A DNA stretch of 64,000 nucleotides, taken from Raphanus sativus (taxonomy: Eukaryota > Streptophyta > Magnoliopsida > Brassicales > Brassicaceae). Below, piece after piece: positions 12,295 through 23,513 of the stretch. A program made the position numbers and the translations under genes. How positions within the stretch are numbered: position 1 is the first letter of the stretch; each line of letters opens with the position of its first letter. The DNA is taken from assembly GCF_000801105.2 (NCBI RefSeq), contig NC_079517.1:16120001-16184000 (forward strand), given 5' to 3'. The notes below the pieces were generated by a model that was not told the origin of the DNA, made no database searches, and saw nothing but the letters and a program-made list of their open reading frames with translations.

Positions 12295-12992
12295 TAGGGG
12301 TGGGCATTTTACCCGATACCCGAACCCGTACCCGAACCCGACCGAAAAAACCCGAACCGAAACCGAACCGAAGTAGCAAAATACCCGAACGGATATTGAA
12401 TTAGGAGAGATTGGATATCCGAATCCGAACGGGTAATACCCGAACCCGAATGGATATCCGAAGATAACCGAACATATGTATATTTAGGTCTATATTCCTA
12501 GTTTACTTCTTTAATTTTATTCAAAATATTTATTTTTATTATGCACATACTTCAAAATTAGATAATTTACATATAATTGGAAAAAAGGTGAATTTTTACT
12601 CACTTAAAATTTATGTCAAGATATTTATTTCATGCATTAACAAAAGTTACATCCAAAATTGAAAAATAATAATCAATTTATTATCTTTTATTTGAAAAAT
12701 GTTATCTTCAAATTTATTAATCATTCAGTTATTAGAAAATAAAAGTCAGTTAAGTGAAATTTATATTTTTAAATACAAAAAAAAACTTGAGAAATGAAAA
12801 ATTTAATATTTTTTTTCAAAATCTAAATATCCGAAAACCCGACCCGAAATACCCGAATCCGAATTAAAAATACCCGAACCCGACCCGAAGTAAAGAAATA
12901 CCCGAATGGATATTACACTCCTATACCGAAATACCCGAAAATCCGAAATACCCGATCCGAACCCGAACGGGTACCCGAACGCCCACCCCTAT
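12295..12992. mobile_element. hAT-like non-autonomous element with CCCGAA subterminal repeats
   Basis: Ends TAGGGGTGGGCA and GCCCACCCCTA are inverted, and CAATTAAT is duplicated on both sides (12287-12294 and 12993-13000), an 8-bp duplication as in hAT elements. Both ends carry many degenerate TACCCGAACCCG-type repeats, a likely transposase-binding array. No transposase ORF. Related elements are at 21471-22754 and, as a relic, near 31740-31975. Confidence 0.75.
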
Positions 12993-13589
12993 CAATTAAT
13001 GTGTTCGTGTGTACCATACCTAACCAATCTTTCTATATGTAACGACTATTTTTTTGAATTTTATAGATAGTGATTATAATATTTGACTGTTTTTATGTTG
13101 GTTATGAACTTATGATCATTTACGGTTCTTATGTTAAATTTTGAACCAAAACGCGGCAAAGTAAAACGTGAGTATAGTGTTTGAAAGTCAAATATTATAA
13201 TCAATAATATAATAAAATTATAATATTTATATTTTAATGTACAATTAGTTATAATATGAATTTATATGGTAAGTAATGGTTACGAAACGTGGGTACTTAC
13301 TTCTATAAATAATATGTTGTCATAATACAAATAATCAATTTTTTCAAATCAACCTCCCAAATTTACTCACTGTTTGGCGATGGTATAGTGGATTTGATTC
13401 AAAGATTTGAATTGATCATGTGTATTTCCTCCTAAACCGTTACGCACCGAAGGTAACTAATTTCTATAATTTTGAGCCAAATAAGAACAATCACCGTCAA
13501 ATCACTATAAATTTGGTTCATAATTTTATATGCTTCCTATATTCTAAAACATGCAATAATATTATATGGTTCCTATATTCGTGATGTTG

Positions 13590-13835
13590 AAAAAAAGAAT
13601 ATGCAATATAAAAGAATATATAAGTAAAAGAATATATAAAATAATGTATAAGTAAATGTATACATATTCACTTTTTTACATATTACATACTGCATATTGC
13701 ATACATATATAAAAGAATGTATAAGTAAAAGAATATATAAAAGAATGTATATGTAAATGTAAATGTATACATATATGCATTTCTTACATATAATATATAA
13801 AATAATATATAAAATAATGAATGTATAAGTTATGT
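13590..13835. repeat. AT-rich tandem motif array (AAAGAATATATAAGTA-like)
   Basis: Degenerate copies of AAAAGAATATATAAGTA and AATGTATAAGTAAATG alternate through this stretch. The long minus-strand ORF here is low-complexity Ile/Tyr-rich and is not a protein gene. Confidence 0.6.
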
Positions 13836-14271
13836 ATACACGTTTTAAGCGGAGAAGAATTTCACTATACATTTATGTCGAATATAATCTCCTAACGTAT
13901 TATGCATGTCGAACAGAAGCAATGCATATGTGTCATCTTACCCTAGTATAAATATAAAGAAGAACATGTAACAAACATAATAGTACCAATGGCATTATAT
14001 GTAATAATCCTAGTAAATCAAGGATAATTGTAAATGATGGCCGAGAAGGATTGTGAGGATGACACATATGCATAATGGCAACATTGAAATTAGTTTACTC
14101 TTTAAAGGTTAATTTTTTAAAATGCTTCTTGATTAATAATAAGGGGATCTGAAGGTGCCTTAACATATGTTAAATTAATAAAGCTGTTGTAGACAGCAAA
14201 ATATAGATTAATACATGTGTCGTAAGGGAATGCTTTGGCTCTTGAAGTCAAAGTACGTCTCCATTCCTTAA

Positions 14272-15691
14272 GAGCATCATTATCGGACGTCCTTAGCATG
14301 TATCTTAGCATTAATTTCATTTAATTTAAATGAAAAAGAGTGAATATCAGTTGGGACGCGTCTTAGCTAAGAAGTTTTCTTCGACGTCCTTAGAGACACG
14401 TGTTGCCCATTGACGTCTCTTTCTCTCTCTCCTGAAATCAACTCTGCCTCTCTCTCCGACATCTCTCCTAGACGATCTCTCCTTGGCTCTGCTCATCCTC
14501 TCCATGAATTCCTCCAAAGCTTGCTTCTTCCACTCTCTTCTTCGACCCATCTCGCTTCCCCAGTTCACCTATGGCGTCTTCTCAAAACGTAAGCTTCTAT
14601 TCCTCTGATTACATCCGAATCTGTCAATTGATTCTGTCAATTGATCAAAGCAATTTCTGTCAATTGATCAAAGCAATCACTTATCTGTCAATTGGTTATG
14701 TTTTGTTGCTTTTGTTTAATTTCTTGTGGGTTTCTTAAATATGACAATTGATGTTGATGTTATCGAAGTCTCCTCCCGTTTTTAGTTTCTTTAGGTGATG
14801 TTTGTGTTGATTTCCAAAATCATTGGTTTATGCACAAGGATTAGTTGAAACGTTATTTTTCAATCCCATGATGATGTTGATGATGATAATTACCCGTTGA
14901 GTGATTGTATAATTTTTGTGGTAAAAAGAGAGTATTAAGATATGGATTCTACAAAGAGTTTGTTTCAGAAGCAGCAAATGCGTGGAGAATCCAAATATAA
15001 AGGTGGCTCAGGTGGTTGTGGTGGTAGTAATGGCTCTTTGATATTTAAACAGGCGAAGCTTGCTAGAGCAGAAGCTGGCAGATGCTGATGTTTCTGAAGA
15101 AGATCAAAACAATCTTCTCAAGTTTCTGGAGAAGGAGACAGAGTACATGCGCCTTCAACGCCATAAGCTAGTGTTCTGATGATGATAATTACCCGTTGAG
15201 TGATTGTATAATTTTTGTGGTAAAAAGAGAGTATTAAGATATGGATTCATTCTACAAAGAGTTGGTTTCAGAAGCGGCAGATGCGTGGATAATCCAAATA
15301 TAAAGGTGGCTCAGGTGGTTGTGGTGGTAGTAATGGCTCTTTGATATTTAAACAGGCGAAGCTTGCTAGAGCAGAAGCTGGCAGATGCTGATGTTTTTGA
15401 AGAAGATCAAAACAATCTTCTCAAGTTTCTGGAGAAGGAGACAGAGTACATGCGCCTTCAACGCCATAAGCTAGTGTTCTGCAATGCTTTCAGTGTTGTA
15501 TGTAACTGATTTCAGTGTTGAATTTTTAGTTTTCTGTTGTTGCTATTCCTGTTGTAATTTTTTTTTCTTTTTCTAAGTCCTAGCAATAATGTACTCATTT
15601 TGATGTGTCTCTAAGCTTTGTTTCTTAACATCATTATATTAATAAAAAACACCTAAGGACTTGATTTTTGGTCCTTGCAATAAGGATGCTC
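14272..15691. mobile_element. Tourist-like element, 1.4 kb, with captured NDR-kinase fragment
   Basis: Inverted ends GAGCATCATTATCGG (14272) and CAATAAGGATGCTC (ending 15691) are flanked by TAA on both sides (14269-14271 and 15692-15694), the PIF/Harbinger pattern. The size is unusual for a MITE because the interior holds gene-derived sequence: a direct repeat of about 300 bp, each copy with a fragment of an NDR-type kinase gene. No transposase is seen. Confidence 0.7.
14872..15480 (+). pseudogene. Tandemly duplicated NDR (AGC) kinase gene fragment
   Basis: Two direct copies, about 14872-15176 and 15177-15480, differ by a few bases. Each contains a spliced-looking segment after ACAG that reads RSLLEQKLADADVSEEDQ (DVFEEDQ in copy 2), then NNLLKFLEKETEYMRLQRHK. 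This is the segment just before the kinase domain of plant NDR/tricornered-like AGC kinases, where KETEYMRLQRHK is characteristic. The normal continuation into the ATP-binding loop is missing, and copy 1 stops soon after. It is a transduplicated fragment and cannot encode a kinase. Confidence 0.7.
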
Positions 15692-15824
15692 TAAGATTCT
15701 CTAAATCTAGGGTGAAAAAGAATAGTAGAAACGACTTTATAAAGTTAGAGCCTCGAGAGAGTGTCACTTTCAACAAACGTTGTCTTCTTATTTTCTGTGT
15801 ATTTTATTCGAAAAATACGTTGTT

Positions 15825-16000
15825 TTTTTTTTTTTTTTTGATAACCGTGGGGGTTCCCAGGCGGTAAGCCCAGACTAATCCCCACGAGGCCTTCTATCCG
15901 GGCACGCACGGTTATAGGCGGGAAAGTGGCCAAGGCGACTCGAACTCAGGGCGGGCACTCCAGCTGGAGTTCCATTACCACTAGGCCAAGAGCTCTTGGT
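15825..16000 (-). mobile_element. tRNA-derived SINE with 18-bp target duplication
   Basis: Read on the minus strand it begins near CCAAGAGCTCTTGGCC, has an A-box-like TGGCCTAGTGG and a B-box-like GAGTTCGAGTC, and ends in a poly(A) run (the T run at about 15822-15839). TTCGAAAAATACGTTGTT flanks it at 15807-15824 and 16001-16018, a long target duplication from LINE-type priming. It lies just downstream of the ERF gene's stop. Confidence 0.85.
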
Positions 16001-16228
16001 TTCGAAAAATACGTTGTTGCCACAGCCACTGCCACTTATAATTAGATTCACTTACATTACTTCATTTTTGAAACACATACAATTATTCAAAAGGAGCTCA
16101 TATTTCATACAAAAGTAATGAACACCATATACTCAAACGTAGAAAATTAACAAAAGAAGATAAGAAAAATCAGTTAAAACCATAATGCATGCATGGAATT
16201 GTACGTACGTAAACAACGGCAGGATACT

Positions 16229-16954
16229 TCAGTCATCTAGCCAAGCGAACTCCACATCCTCTCCGTAAAGCTGCCAAGTAGTCGTGCTCTCGTAGTAGCG
16301 AAACGAGTCGTTGTGGTTCATAAACCCTTCCGTAAAAAGATCCGGCAAATCAAACACCCTCTCTTCGTTGATTTCCTTGTCCGTACTCAAAGTATCTAAC
16401 GTGTCTGAAGAAAACACAAAACTGCTGGACGTCGAAGACTGAGCTGTAGACAACTCGGAATGACTTAGTTCATTGGCTAATTTCTCATCTATGACCGATC
16501 CTTGCCAGATGATTTCTGCGGCTTTGGCAGCTGCGGCTTGTATATCCTTGGGAGAGCAGCTAACTGGACGAGGAAGCAAACCGGACAGTTCCGGGAAGTT
16601 GAGATAACCGGAGTTGCCTTTAATGGCTAAAGCCGCAACGTCATGAGCTCGAGCTGCCATCTCAGCCGTTGGATAAGTCCCAAGCCAGATTCTCGATTTC
16701 TTCTTTGGTTCTCTAATCTCCGACACCCATTTTCCCCAGCTCCTCTTCCTTACTCCTCTATATGAAGCCGGATTCTTATTATTACTGCCACCGTTGCTCT
16801 TCCTCCGTTTTCCACCAGCTTCAGTGTCTTGCAATAAAGATCTTTTAGAAGACCAAGATCCCGACGAAGCGACGGTGGAGGTTGTTATTACGGAAGCATT
16901 ATTGTCTTCCTGATGGTCAGTAGCATTACTCCCTACGTTGATTTGCTTTTCCAT
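16229..16954 (-). CDS. ERF035: AP2/ERF transcription factor, DREB A-4 type (ERF035-like)
   Basis: Single-exon gene of 241 residues encoding a nuclear DNA-binding regulator of the AP2/ERF family. The AP2 domain spans about residues 65-122 ([39 protein letters not shown]). A basic KRRK stretch sits before it at about 49-52. The Lys/Arg-rich PKKKSRIW insert and the following conserved [17 protein letters not shown] motif are typical of the DREB A-4 (TINY-like) group, which binds DRE/CRT-type GCC-related elements. A Ser/Thr-rich middle and an acidic C terminus ([15 protein letters not shown]) look like an activation region. The symbol is given because the neighbouring genes match the Arabidopsis region that contains ERF035 (At3g60490). 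Sequence alone would not separate close A-4 paralogs. Confidence 0.85.
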   Translation of the reverse strand: MEKQINVGSNATDHQEDNNASVITTSTVASSGSWSSKRSLLQDTEAGGKRRKSNGGSNNKNPASYRGVRKRSWGKWVSEIREPKKKSRIWLGTYPTAEMAARAHDVAALAIKGNSGYLNFPELSGLLPRPVSCSPKDIQAAAAKAAEIIWQGSVIDEKLANELSHSELSTAQSSTSSSFVFSSDTLDTLSTDKEINEERVFDLPDLFTEGFMNHNDSFRYYESTTTWQLYGEDVEFAWLDD

Positions 16955-17307
16955 TTTACAGAGAGAGATGTATAAGGTTACAAGTTGAAGTGGGCTGCTT
17001 TAAATATTCTTCCAAGTTGTTTTATTTTTCTATTTTGTCCTTTTAATATTATAAAGAAAAAAAATGAAAGAAAAAGACATTAATATATAAAAGAACGTGT
17101 CAAAAAGTAATTTTTATATATAACAGAACAGAGAATCTGTATTATTATTTTGTTGCATAGTAGGTCCGGATCGTCAATCAACTGTCCTCCACTTTCAGCG
17201 AATAACTTACCACATGTGAAAATTACATAAAAATAATGTGTATTTATTTAGTAACAATGTTACAAAAAAAATTATTTAGTAACAATGAGTGAAATCGAAT
17301 CCCCTAG
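16955..17307. other. Promoter-side region of the ERF gene
   Basis: On the minus strand this is the upstream region of the ERF gene. It is AT-rich. No clear TATA box or regulatory element could be fixed by eye. Confidence 0.4.
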
Positions 17308-19369
17308 TCTATATTTGAGAAGTGATTTTGCCACATGTCTTCTCTACAATCGTTTTCATAAAAAAAATTGTGACATGGCTATTAAGATTGATGACATGTC
17401 ATATAGTTAAATATGACATGGACAATTACATTTAATGCTGATATATATTTTTGGATTTTTTTTTGTAAAATATGGCAATAACTCATATATTACATTTGAT
17501 ATTGATTTATATTTTTGTAAACTTTATAGAATATGTTAATAACTCATAAATCATCACTAAAATAAATATATTCAAATATGACATTTAGAATTTCGAAATA
17601 TTATATAAGTTTACTTTTATAATTATAAAATTTTTATTATCTAAAAGTTTCTAAATTTAAAAAAAAAAATCGTAAAATCATTAGTTTCTTGTTTAGATAT
17701 CTACAAATTATGTAAATATTATTTAGTTTTAATTTTTGATAACTATACAATTTTATATGATTTTTAGTAATTTAGTACAAGTTGATTTAATACATTTAAC
17801 CAAATGAAATAAATAAATTATTTTATCTAAGATTTTAACTTTATAAATATACATATATATTCTTAAATATAATTTAAAAAAAAAAATTATTTTCCCTTAA
17901 TTTATGCTTAATTAATGGTATTTATATTAATTATTGGTAAAAGTAATAAAATATATAATATTAATAAATTACATTTTAAAATATAAAATTTAACTTTCAA
18001 AAAATTCATCACTACACATGGTGCAGGAAAACACCTAAATTAATAATTGTGACATGGCTACTAAAATTGATGACATGTTTTAAAGATTAATAGGACATGA
18101 AAAATTATATTTAATATTAATTTATATTTTTGGTAAAATTTTTAAAATATGGTATTAACTCATATATTACATTTATTGTCGATTTATATTTTTGGACTTT
18201 TTTAAAACATGGTAATAACTCATAAATTATCATTAAAATAAATATATTCAATTATGGCATTTCAAATTTCGGATTATCATTTAAACTAAAAATATTTCAA
18301 AATATATACATATTTTTAGAAAATTATAAATAAAAAATCATAAAATCAAATTAAATCGTAAAATCATTAGTTTCTTATATATATCTACAGATTTTATAAA
18401 TATTTTTTAATTTTAATTTTTGACAATAAAGCAATTTTACATATTGATTTAATATATTTAATTAAAATAAATAGATAGGAAAATCTACCTAAGATTATAA
18501 TTTTAAATATATACATGCACATTCTTAAATATAATTCAAAATAAAAAAAAAATATTTTTATCTTAATTTTAATGTTCAGTTAAATCAAATTTGTATTAAA
18601 ATATTTATAAGTAAAAGAAAATTTATAATATTAATAAAATAATTTAGACATTTTTCTATAAGATAATAATATTTCTAGAATATAAAAGATTGATTATACA
18701 TAAACATATATAAATTATCTATCAAATTTTAAAATATAGACTTATATATTTTATCAAAAACATATATAAATTATACATAATATATTTATGAACCTAAGGT
18801 AAACTAAAAATAATGTAATTAGCAAAATCGTTTATTTTAGTCTAATTATAACCAAAAATTATGATTAAAAAATGATATAGCCCAATGTACCAAATGCAAG
18901 TAATGATATCAATCAAAATATGAACAACTAAATCAACCAATTATTATGACGTATCTATTTTGCATATATTCATATACGTGAATAAATTTTCAATATTTTA
19001 CAAGTTATGTTTATTAATGAATATCTGATTTACTTTTTTTATTTTTCTAAAATAAGATATATCAAATTATAAAAATTTTTATGAAATATATTTACAAATA
19101 TAAGAGGATAAATTGAATTATCTACTAATACGATAATTTTAACCTAATGAGAAAAATCATCATTAATTTAACCGTCTATATACAACTCAAAATAAATAAA
19201 TAAATAAAAAGTTGAAATAATACAAAATATCATACTTAAAACATAAAGATATTTAATACAATTTTTTATACATACAAATAAAATATTACTTAAAACATAT
19301 AAACAAACAAAGTAAAGTACTTATTTGTAAATATTTATTCTCGTGCATGAGCACGGGAGAATCACCTAG
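17308..19369 (+). mobile_element. Helitron, 2.06 kb, with internal duplication
   Basis: Starts TCTATATTTGAGAAG at 17308 and ends CTAG at 19369 followed by T. A hairpin-forming stretch (CTCGTGC-ATGA-GCACGGGAG) lies about 10 bases before the end. The base before the 5' TC is G rather than the usual A. Inside, two related halves begin TGTGACATGGCTA at about 17379 and 18048 and align for roughly 600 bases. No coding sequence. Confidence 0.7.
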
Positions 19370-19889
19370 TAACTATTAGAAGGCATTGTTTATGTTAACT
19401 CTGGAACTGTCCTAAATTTATTTCTATGCACTAGTAAAATCCAGCATAAAAAAAAATCTGCTAAAAAAGTTGATAAATATGATTAGAAAGATTATTTTAT
19501 CTCTATGATAAATATCTATATTTTTAAAAGGATATCGGCTTTTGAAACTGTTATAAATATGAACTAAAAATTATAAAACTATTTATTCATATAATAAAAT
19601 ATAAATTCTAAATATATATATATATATATATAAATTCTAATAAGTTTCTGCTCTTAAATTTATTGCTTTCTTCGAATTTAACTCGTGTTTGTTCATAGGA
19701 ATATAAATGTCTCTCGTCTGATAAATGGACCGACCATCCTGCATGCGCGTCACCTTCATAACCCATGAACGTTGGCTTGGAGTTGGAACGTCATAATTAT
19801 GAATAAGTAGCACTGTGTGTGGGGAGTGTGTACTTGTATTTTCTGCATTATAGACTTATATAGTACATAAAGGTTTTATGTTGACGCAC
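19370..19889. other. AT-rich intergenic DNA
   Basis: No gene seen. It contains a short (AT)n run near 19613-19632. Confidence 0.5.
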
Positions 19890-20095
19890 AATTTCTTTTT
19901 GATCATCCAGGTATTCGGACCTCACACTTAGTCCGATTATCCCACCGCGTCCAACCAGAACTGGCGAAGAAGATCCTGAAGGCCAAACAAAAACCATGTT
20001 AAATCCATTGTGATCGGGATTTGAACTCGTGATGACGGGCACCTCAGTCGAGGCTCCTTTACCACCAGACCATAAGACCCGATTAAACAAACACT
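19890..20095 (-). mobile_element. tRNA-derived SINE-like element
   Basis: The minus strand has an A-box-like TGGTCTGGTGGTAAAGGAG and, about 35 bases on, a B-box-like GAGTTCAAATCCCG, followed by a non-tRNA body ending near GATGATCAAAAAGAAA. No convincing target duplication, so it may be old or truncated. Confidence 0.6.
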
Positions 20096-20754
20096 TAGTA
20101 AATATTAAGTGAAATATATGTAGGTTAATATCCACGGGAAAACAAGGTCAAACATGGTAAAGATATGTCATATGTGCAAAGGATTAGCATTTTTTGTTCA
20201 TTTTTTAACATTGATTGCTAGAAGTTCATTCTTGCACAATTTCCTTTACAATAGAACGACATATGTTCATAATTAACTTGGACGTTGGAACACAATAATT
20301 TTGCGAAAAAAAAGAATGCATTATAGTTAATTAGTTAAGAAAATAAAAATCCAACCACGAGACGAGAATCATGTTATTAAACAACCCCTTCCCGTCTTTC
20401 ACCTAGAGGTGTCAAAATAGGTAAACCAACCCAAACCAAACCATATCCAAATGGTTTTAGGCTTATATGGATATTGGATAAAACCAATCCATTTGACAAA
20501 TACATTTGGTCAATCCATAACTCTTTTATATTACTGATTTAATGGTTAACCCATGCACAATAATTTTATAGTTTAAATGGTTATTATGTGATATAATAAA
20601 GAGAAAAAATATTAAGTAAAAAGTATTTATTAGGACTGTAAATAAAAATATTGTTTGGAATTAAAAACACATTTATAAATTTTGGTGGAAAATATAATTT
20701 TGCTATTTGGCTGAAAAAATAATTTTTTTTTATTTTAGTGAAAATTAATATATT

Positions 20755-21060
20755 TAACGATTTCGCAGGAAAACACCTTTTGCAATTGTGGCGGGAAAAC
20801 ACGATTTTTTGCAATTGTGGCGGAAAAAACGATTTTATGGTTTTAGCGGGAAAACTCATTTTTGCGGGAAAATTTGATCTTAATGTTTGACACGAATACC
20901 CGATTTTATTGTTTTGACGGGAAAACATGATTTAACAATTTTGGCGGAAAATTCGATTTTGCAGTTTTGCGGGAAAACACGATTTAACTGTTTTAGCGAA
21001 AAACATGATTTAATGGGTTTGATGAAAAACTTGATTTTATGGCTTTGACAAAATTATGAT
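20755..21060. repeat. Minisatellite of GCGGGAAAAC-type units
   Basis: Degenerate units of about 27-40 bases with a core like TTTTGGCGGGAAAACACGATT repeat here inside the outer hAT-like element. The core contains E2F-type TTSSCGSSAA sequences. The same unit builds the larger array at 24690-25660. Confidence 0.7.
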
Positions 21061-21361
21061 TAAATTTGACTTATTAAAAACCAACATAATATATATATAT
21101 ATATATGGGAATTCGGCCAAAAAAACACGAACTTTACACGAATTGCCAAAATAAACATGTACTCGAGTCTGGCCAATAAAATCATAAACTTTCGTTGACT
21201 TTTTTAATTTATTAAGAAACTTACGATTGACTGACCAAAATAACAAACCGTTAACCGACAGTTAAAACTGTGTTAATCCACCATTAAATACTACCGTTAA
21301 GTGAAACGACGTCGTTTCATTCAATTCTTTTATTTAAGACAAAATCTTAAAATTGTTGTTG

Positions 21362-21432
21362 GTTGGACTCGAACCCACATACTCTTGGACTTAACAGAGG
21401 GGAATTTTGCCACTGGGCTAGTGAGACTTCTT
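21362..21432 (-). repeat. tRNA-like module (A and B boxes) in left inverted repeat
   Basis: The minus strand contains TAGCCCAGTGGCAAA (A-box-like) and GTGGGTTCGAGTCCAACC (B-box-like) at tRNA-like spacing. No folded acceptor stem is apparent, so this is not called a tRNA gene. A mirror copy lies at 23449-23513. Confidence 0.65.
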
Positions 21433-21470
21433 GAAAGATTAGATACAAATTTAGTTTTATTGATCAAAAG

Positions 21471-22754
21471 TAGGGGTGGGCATATAATCCGGACCCGATA
21501 ACCCGAACCGAACCCACACCGATAAAACCGGGTCGGATCGGGTTCGGATCTTGTAAAAAAACCGATTGGGGCTGAATTTTTGGTATAATGGGGTTTGGAC
21601 CGGTTCGGGTTAAAACCCGGGATCCATTCGGGTTTTGAGTATACCCGACCAAATAACCCTAAGACACTACTTTCCCCATTTCCCCTCTTTCGATTAGGGA
21701 TTTGATATCCAAAATATTCTAAATATCTCAACTTTCTCTCTCGAAAAATCTTGTTCTCCCTAAATCCCGATACCCGAAATCGTTTCCTTAATCCAATCCT
21801 CTTCGAATCTACTTTCTGCAAGTCGTGAACCCTAGAATATCGTTTCTTATATAAGCCTATGAGATGGAGAAAGAAGTCGATCAAATAAGTATTCATCTCC
21901 TACCTCAATAGCACTCGCAGAGGTAGGTTTCTTGCTTCTTTGCACTTCAATTAGTTAGTATTAACTTCTTTTGTTTCGGTTTCGTAAGTGGCTTTGTATT
22001 TCAAGTATATCGGTTTTCTCTTTTAAATTGTCAGACACGAACAGAGTTCGAGAATGTGAGCCTTGAAGACTGAAGCTGCTGACGATCTTTGGTCTTTGAG
22101 AAAGGTACACTTAACTTTCAGACTTAGTACTTTTAACATTTCACATGTTTGTCCACATTTTAACTATGCCTTTGATGATCTTTGATGCTTTGCAGAGTTT
22201 GAGAAGGTGAGACTCGAAGACTGAAGCTGATGAAGATCGTTTTGTTTCATTTCCATGTTGGTTTTTATTTTATTTTTCATTTGAGATATGCATTCTCTGA
22301 GCTTTGACAATTGCTTTTAAGGTTTTGGTGTTGGTTTTTTTTATCTTTGTTGCTTATGCACTACGTTGAATTTTAATAAAGGTTAAGAGATTTGCTTTCA
22401 TTTTGTTATTTCATTGTTATTTTTATATTCATTCACGTTTGTAAGCATTGTAAAAGAAACATAGACATGATAAGGTAAGCAGGGACGTATCACATATGCA
22501 TTGTCAAGATTATAACGGGGTTTATTAGTACTTTCTGGTATCATATAGGTATTTGGATACCCGAAACCCGGTTTAAAACCGAAACCCGAATATTAAACGG
22601 GTTCTACCGGGTTTAGGATGTGTTACCAAATCCGACCTGAACCCGACAAAACCCGAACCAAGACCAAACCGAACTTTTACAATACCCGAATGAGGCTGAT
22701 TTTCCTAAATCCGAAAACCCGAAACCCGATTGGTCACCCGATTGCCCACCCCTA
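21471..22754. mobile_element. hAT-like element (innermost of nest), 1284 bp
   Basis: Ends TAGGGGTGGGCA and TGCCCACCCCTA are perfectly inverted and flanked by the 8-bp duplication ATCAAAAG (21463-21470 and 22755-22762). Subterminal CCCGAACCGAACCC-type repeats match the element at 12295-12992. The interior has exon-like tracts, including two similar stretches (GAGAATGTGAGCCTTGAAGA near 22052, and GAGAAGGTGAGACTCGAAGA near 22201), but no transposase. Confidence 0.85.
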
Positions 22755-23448
22755 ATCAAAAGACGTGGATGATTGAAATAAAACAAAACATAACCCTAAT
22801 TTCTCATAAACTCAAAAAATTCTCTAAAAACTTTTGAAAAATCTTTAAAATTCCAAAAAATTAAAAAATAATTATTTTTTGTAAATTTAATTTTGAAATT
22901 AAAAATAAACTTTTTCTTTCTTTAAAAAATCAAAAATCTTCCTAAATTTTCTTTTAAAAAAAATCCAAAAAATTTTTAAAATCAAAGAAAATGCAAAAAA
23001 ATAAGTTAAAATTTTCAGCTAAAAATTAATTTTTTTTTTAAAATGAAAATTTTGGAAGATTTTTTTAATAGAAAAATAATTATTTTAGTTTCAAAATTAA
23101 TTTAATAAAAAATTATTTATTTTTCAATTTTTAATTTAATTTTAAAAATTTGAAAATTTTGGAAGATTTTTTTTTAAAGAAAAAAAATTATTTAATTTCA
23201 AAATTAATTTTATAAAAAAATCTTTATTTTTTCAATTTTTAATTTATTTTAAAAAATGAATTTTTTTGGAAATGTTTTGATTATTTAAAGAAAAAAAATA
23301 TTTCTAAGTTCAATTTGTTTTTTACAAAATCTTTATTTTTCAATATTTTGTAATTTTAAAGATCTTTTATGTTTTTAGAGAACTTTTTATATTCAGTGAG
23401 TACCAAATAAAGTTAAATGTGTTTGGAACTATATTCAAAACGCTTTTA

Positions 23449-23513
23449 GCCCAATGGTTAAAAATACATTATCATTTCACCCAAGCAACCCGGGTTCGAA
23501 TCCAGGGTTCTAC
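23449..23513 (+). repeat. tRNA-like module (A and B boxes) in right inverted repeat
   Basis: TTTTAGCCCAATGGTTAA (A-box-like) and CCCGGGTTCGAATCCAGGG (B-box-like) at tRNA-like spacing. It mirrors the module at 21362-21432 and is part of the long inverted repeat of the middle element. Confidence 0.65.

Larger units (their letters stand above)
10631..14207 (-). mobile_element. Helitron 3' end; element possibly extends to 14207
   Basis: On the minus strand the hairpin CCCGCAC-AAG-GTGCGGG lies about 8 bases before CTAG (10634-10631), followed by T. The 3' end is convincing. The 5' end is only a candidate: TCTATATTTTGC beginning at 14207 and preceded by A. The interior is AT-rich, has no Rep/helicase ORF, and contains a hAT-like element at 12295-12992 and AT-rich tandem motifs near 13590-13830. 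Confidence 0.45.

Noticed and set aside
13573..13872. 99-codon minus-strand ORF
   Set aside because: Tyr/Ile-rich product of an AT-rich tandem repeat; no gene signals.
21330..21896. 188-codon ORF inside the nested elements
   Set aside because: It crosses the end of the inner hAT-like element and its CCCGAACC repeats. It is open by chance.
23449..23513. Functional tRNA gene
   Set aside because: A and B boxes are present but no cloverleaf acceptor or anticodon stem can be drawn, and it is part of a transposon inverted repeat.
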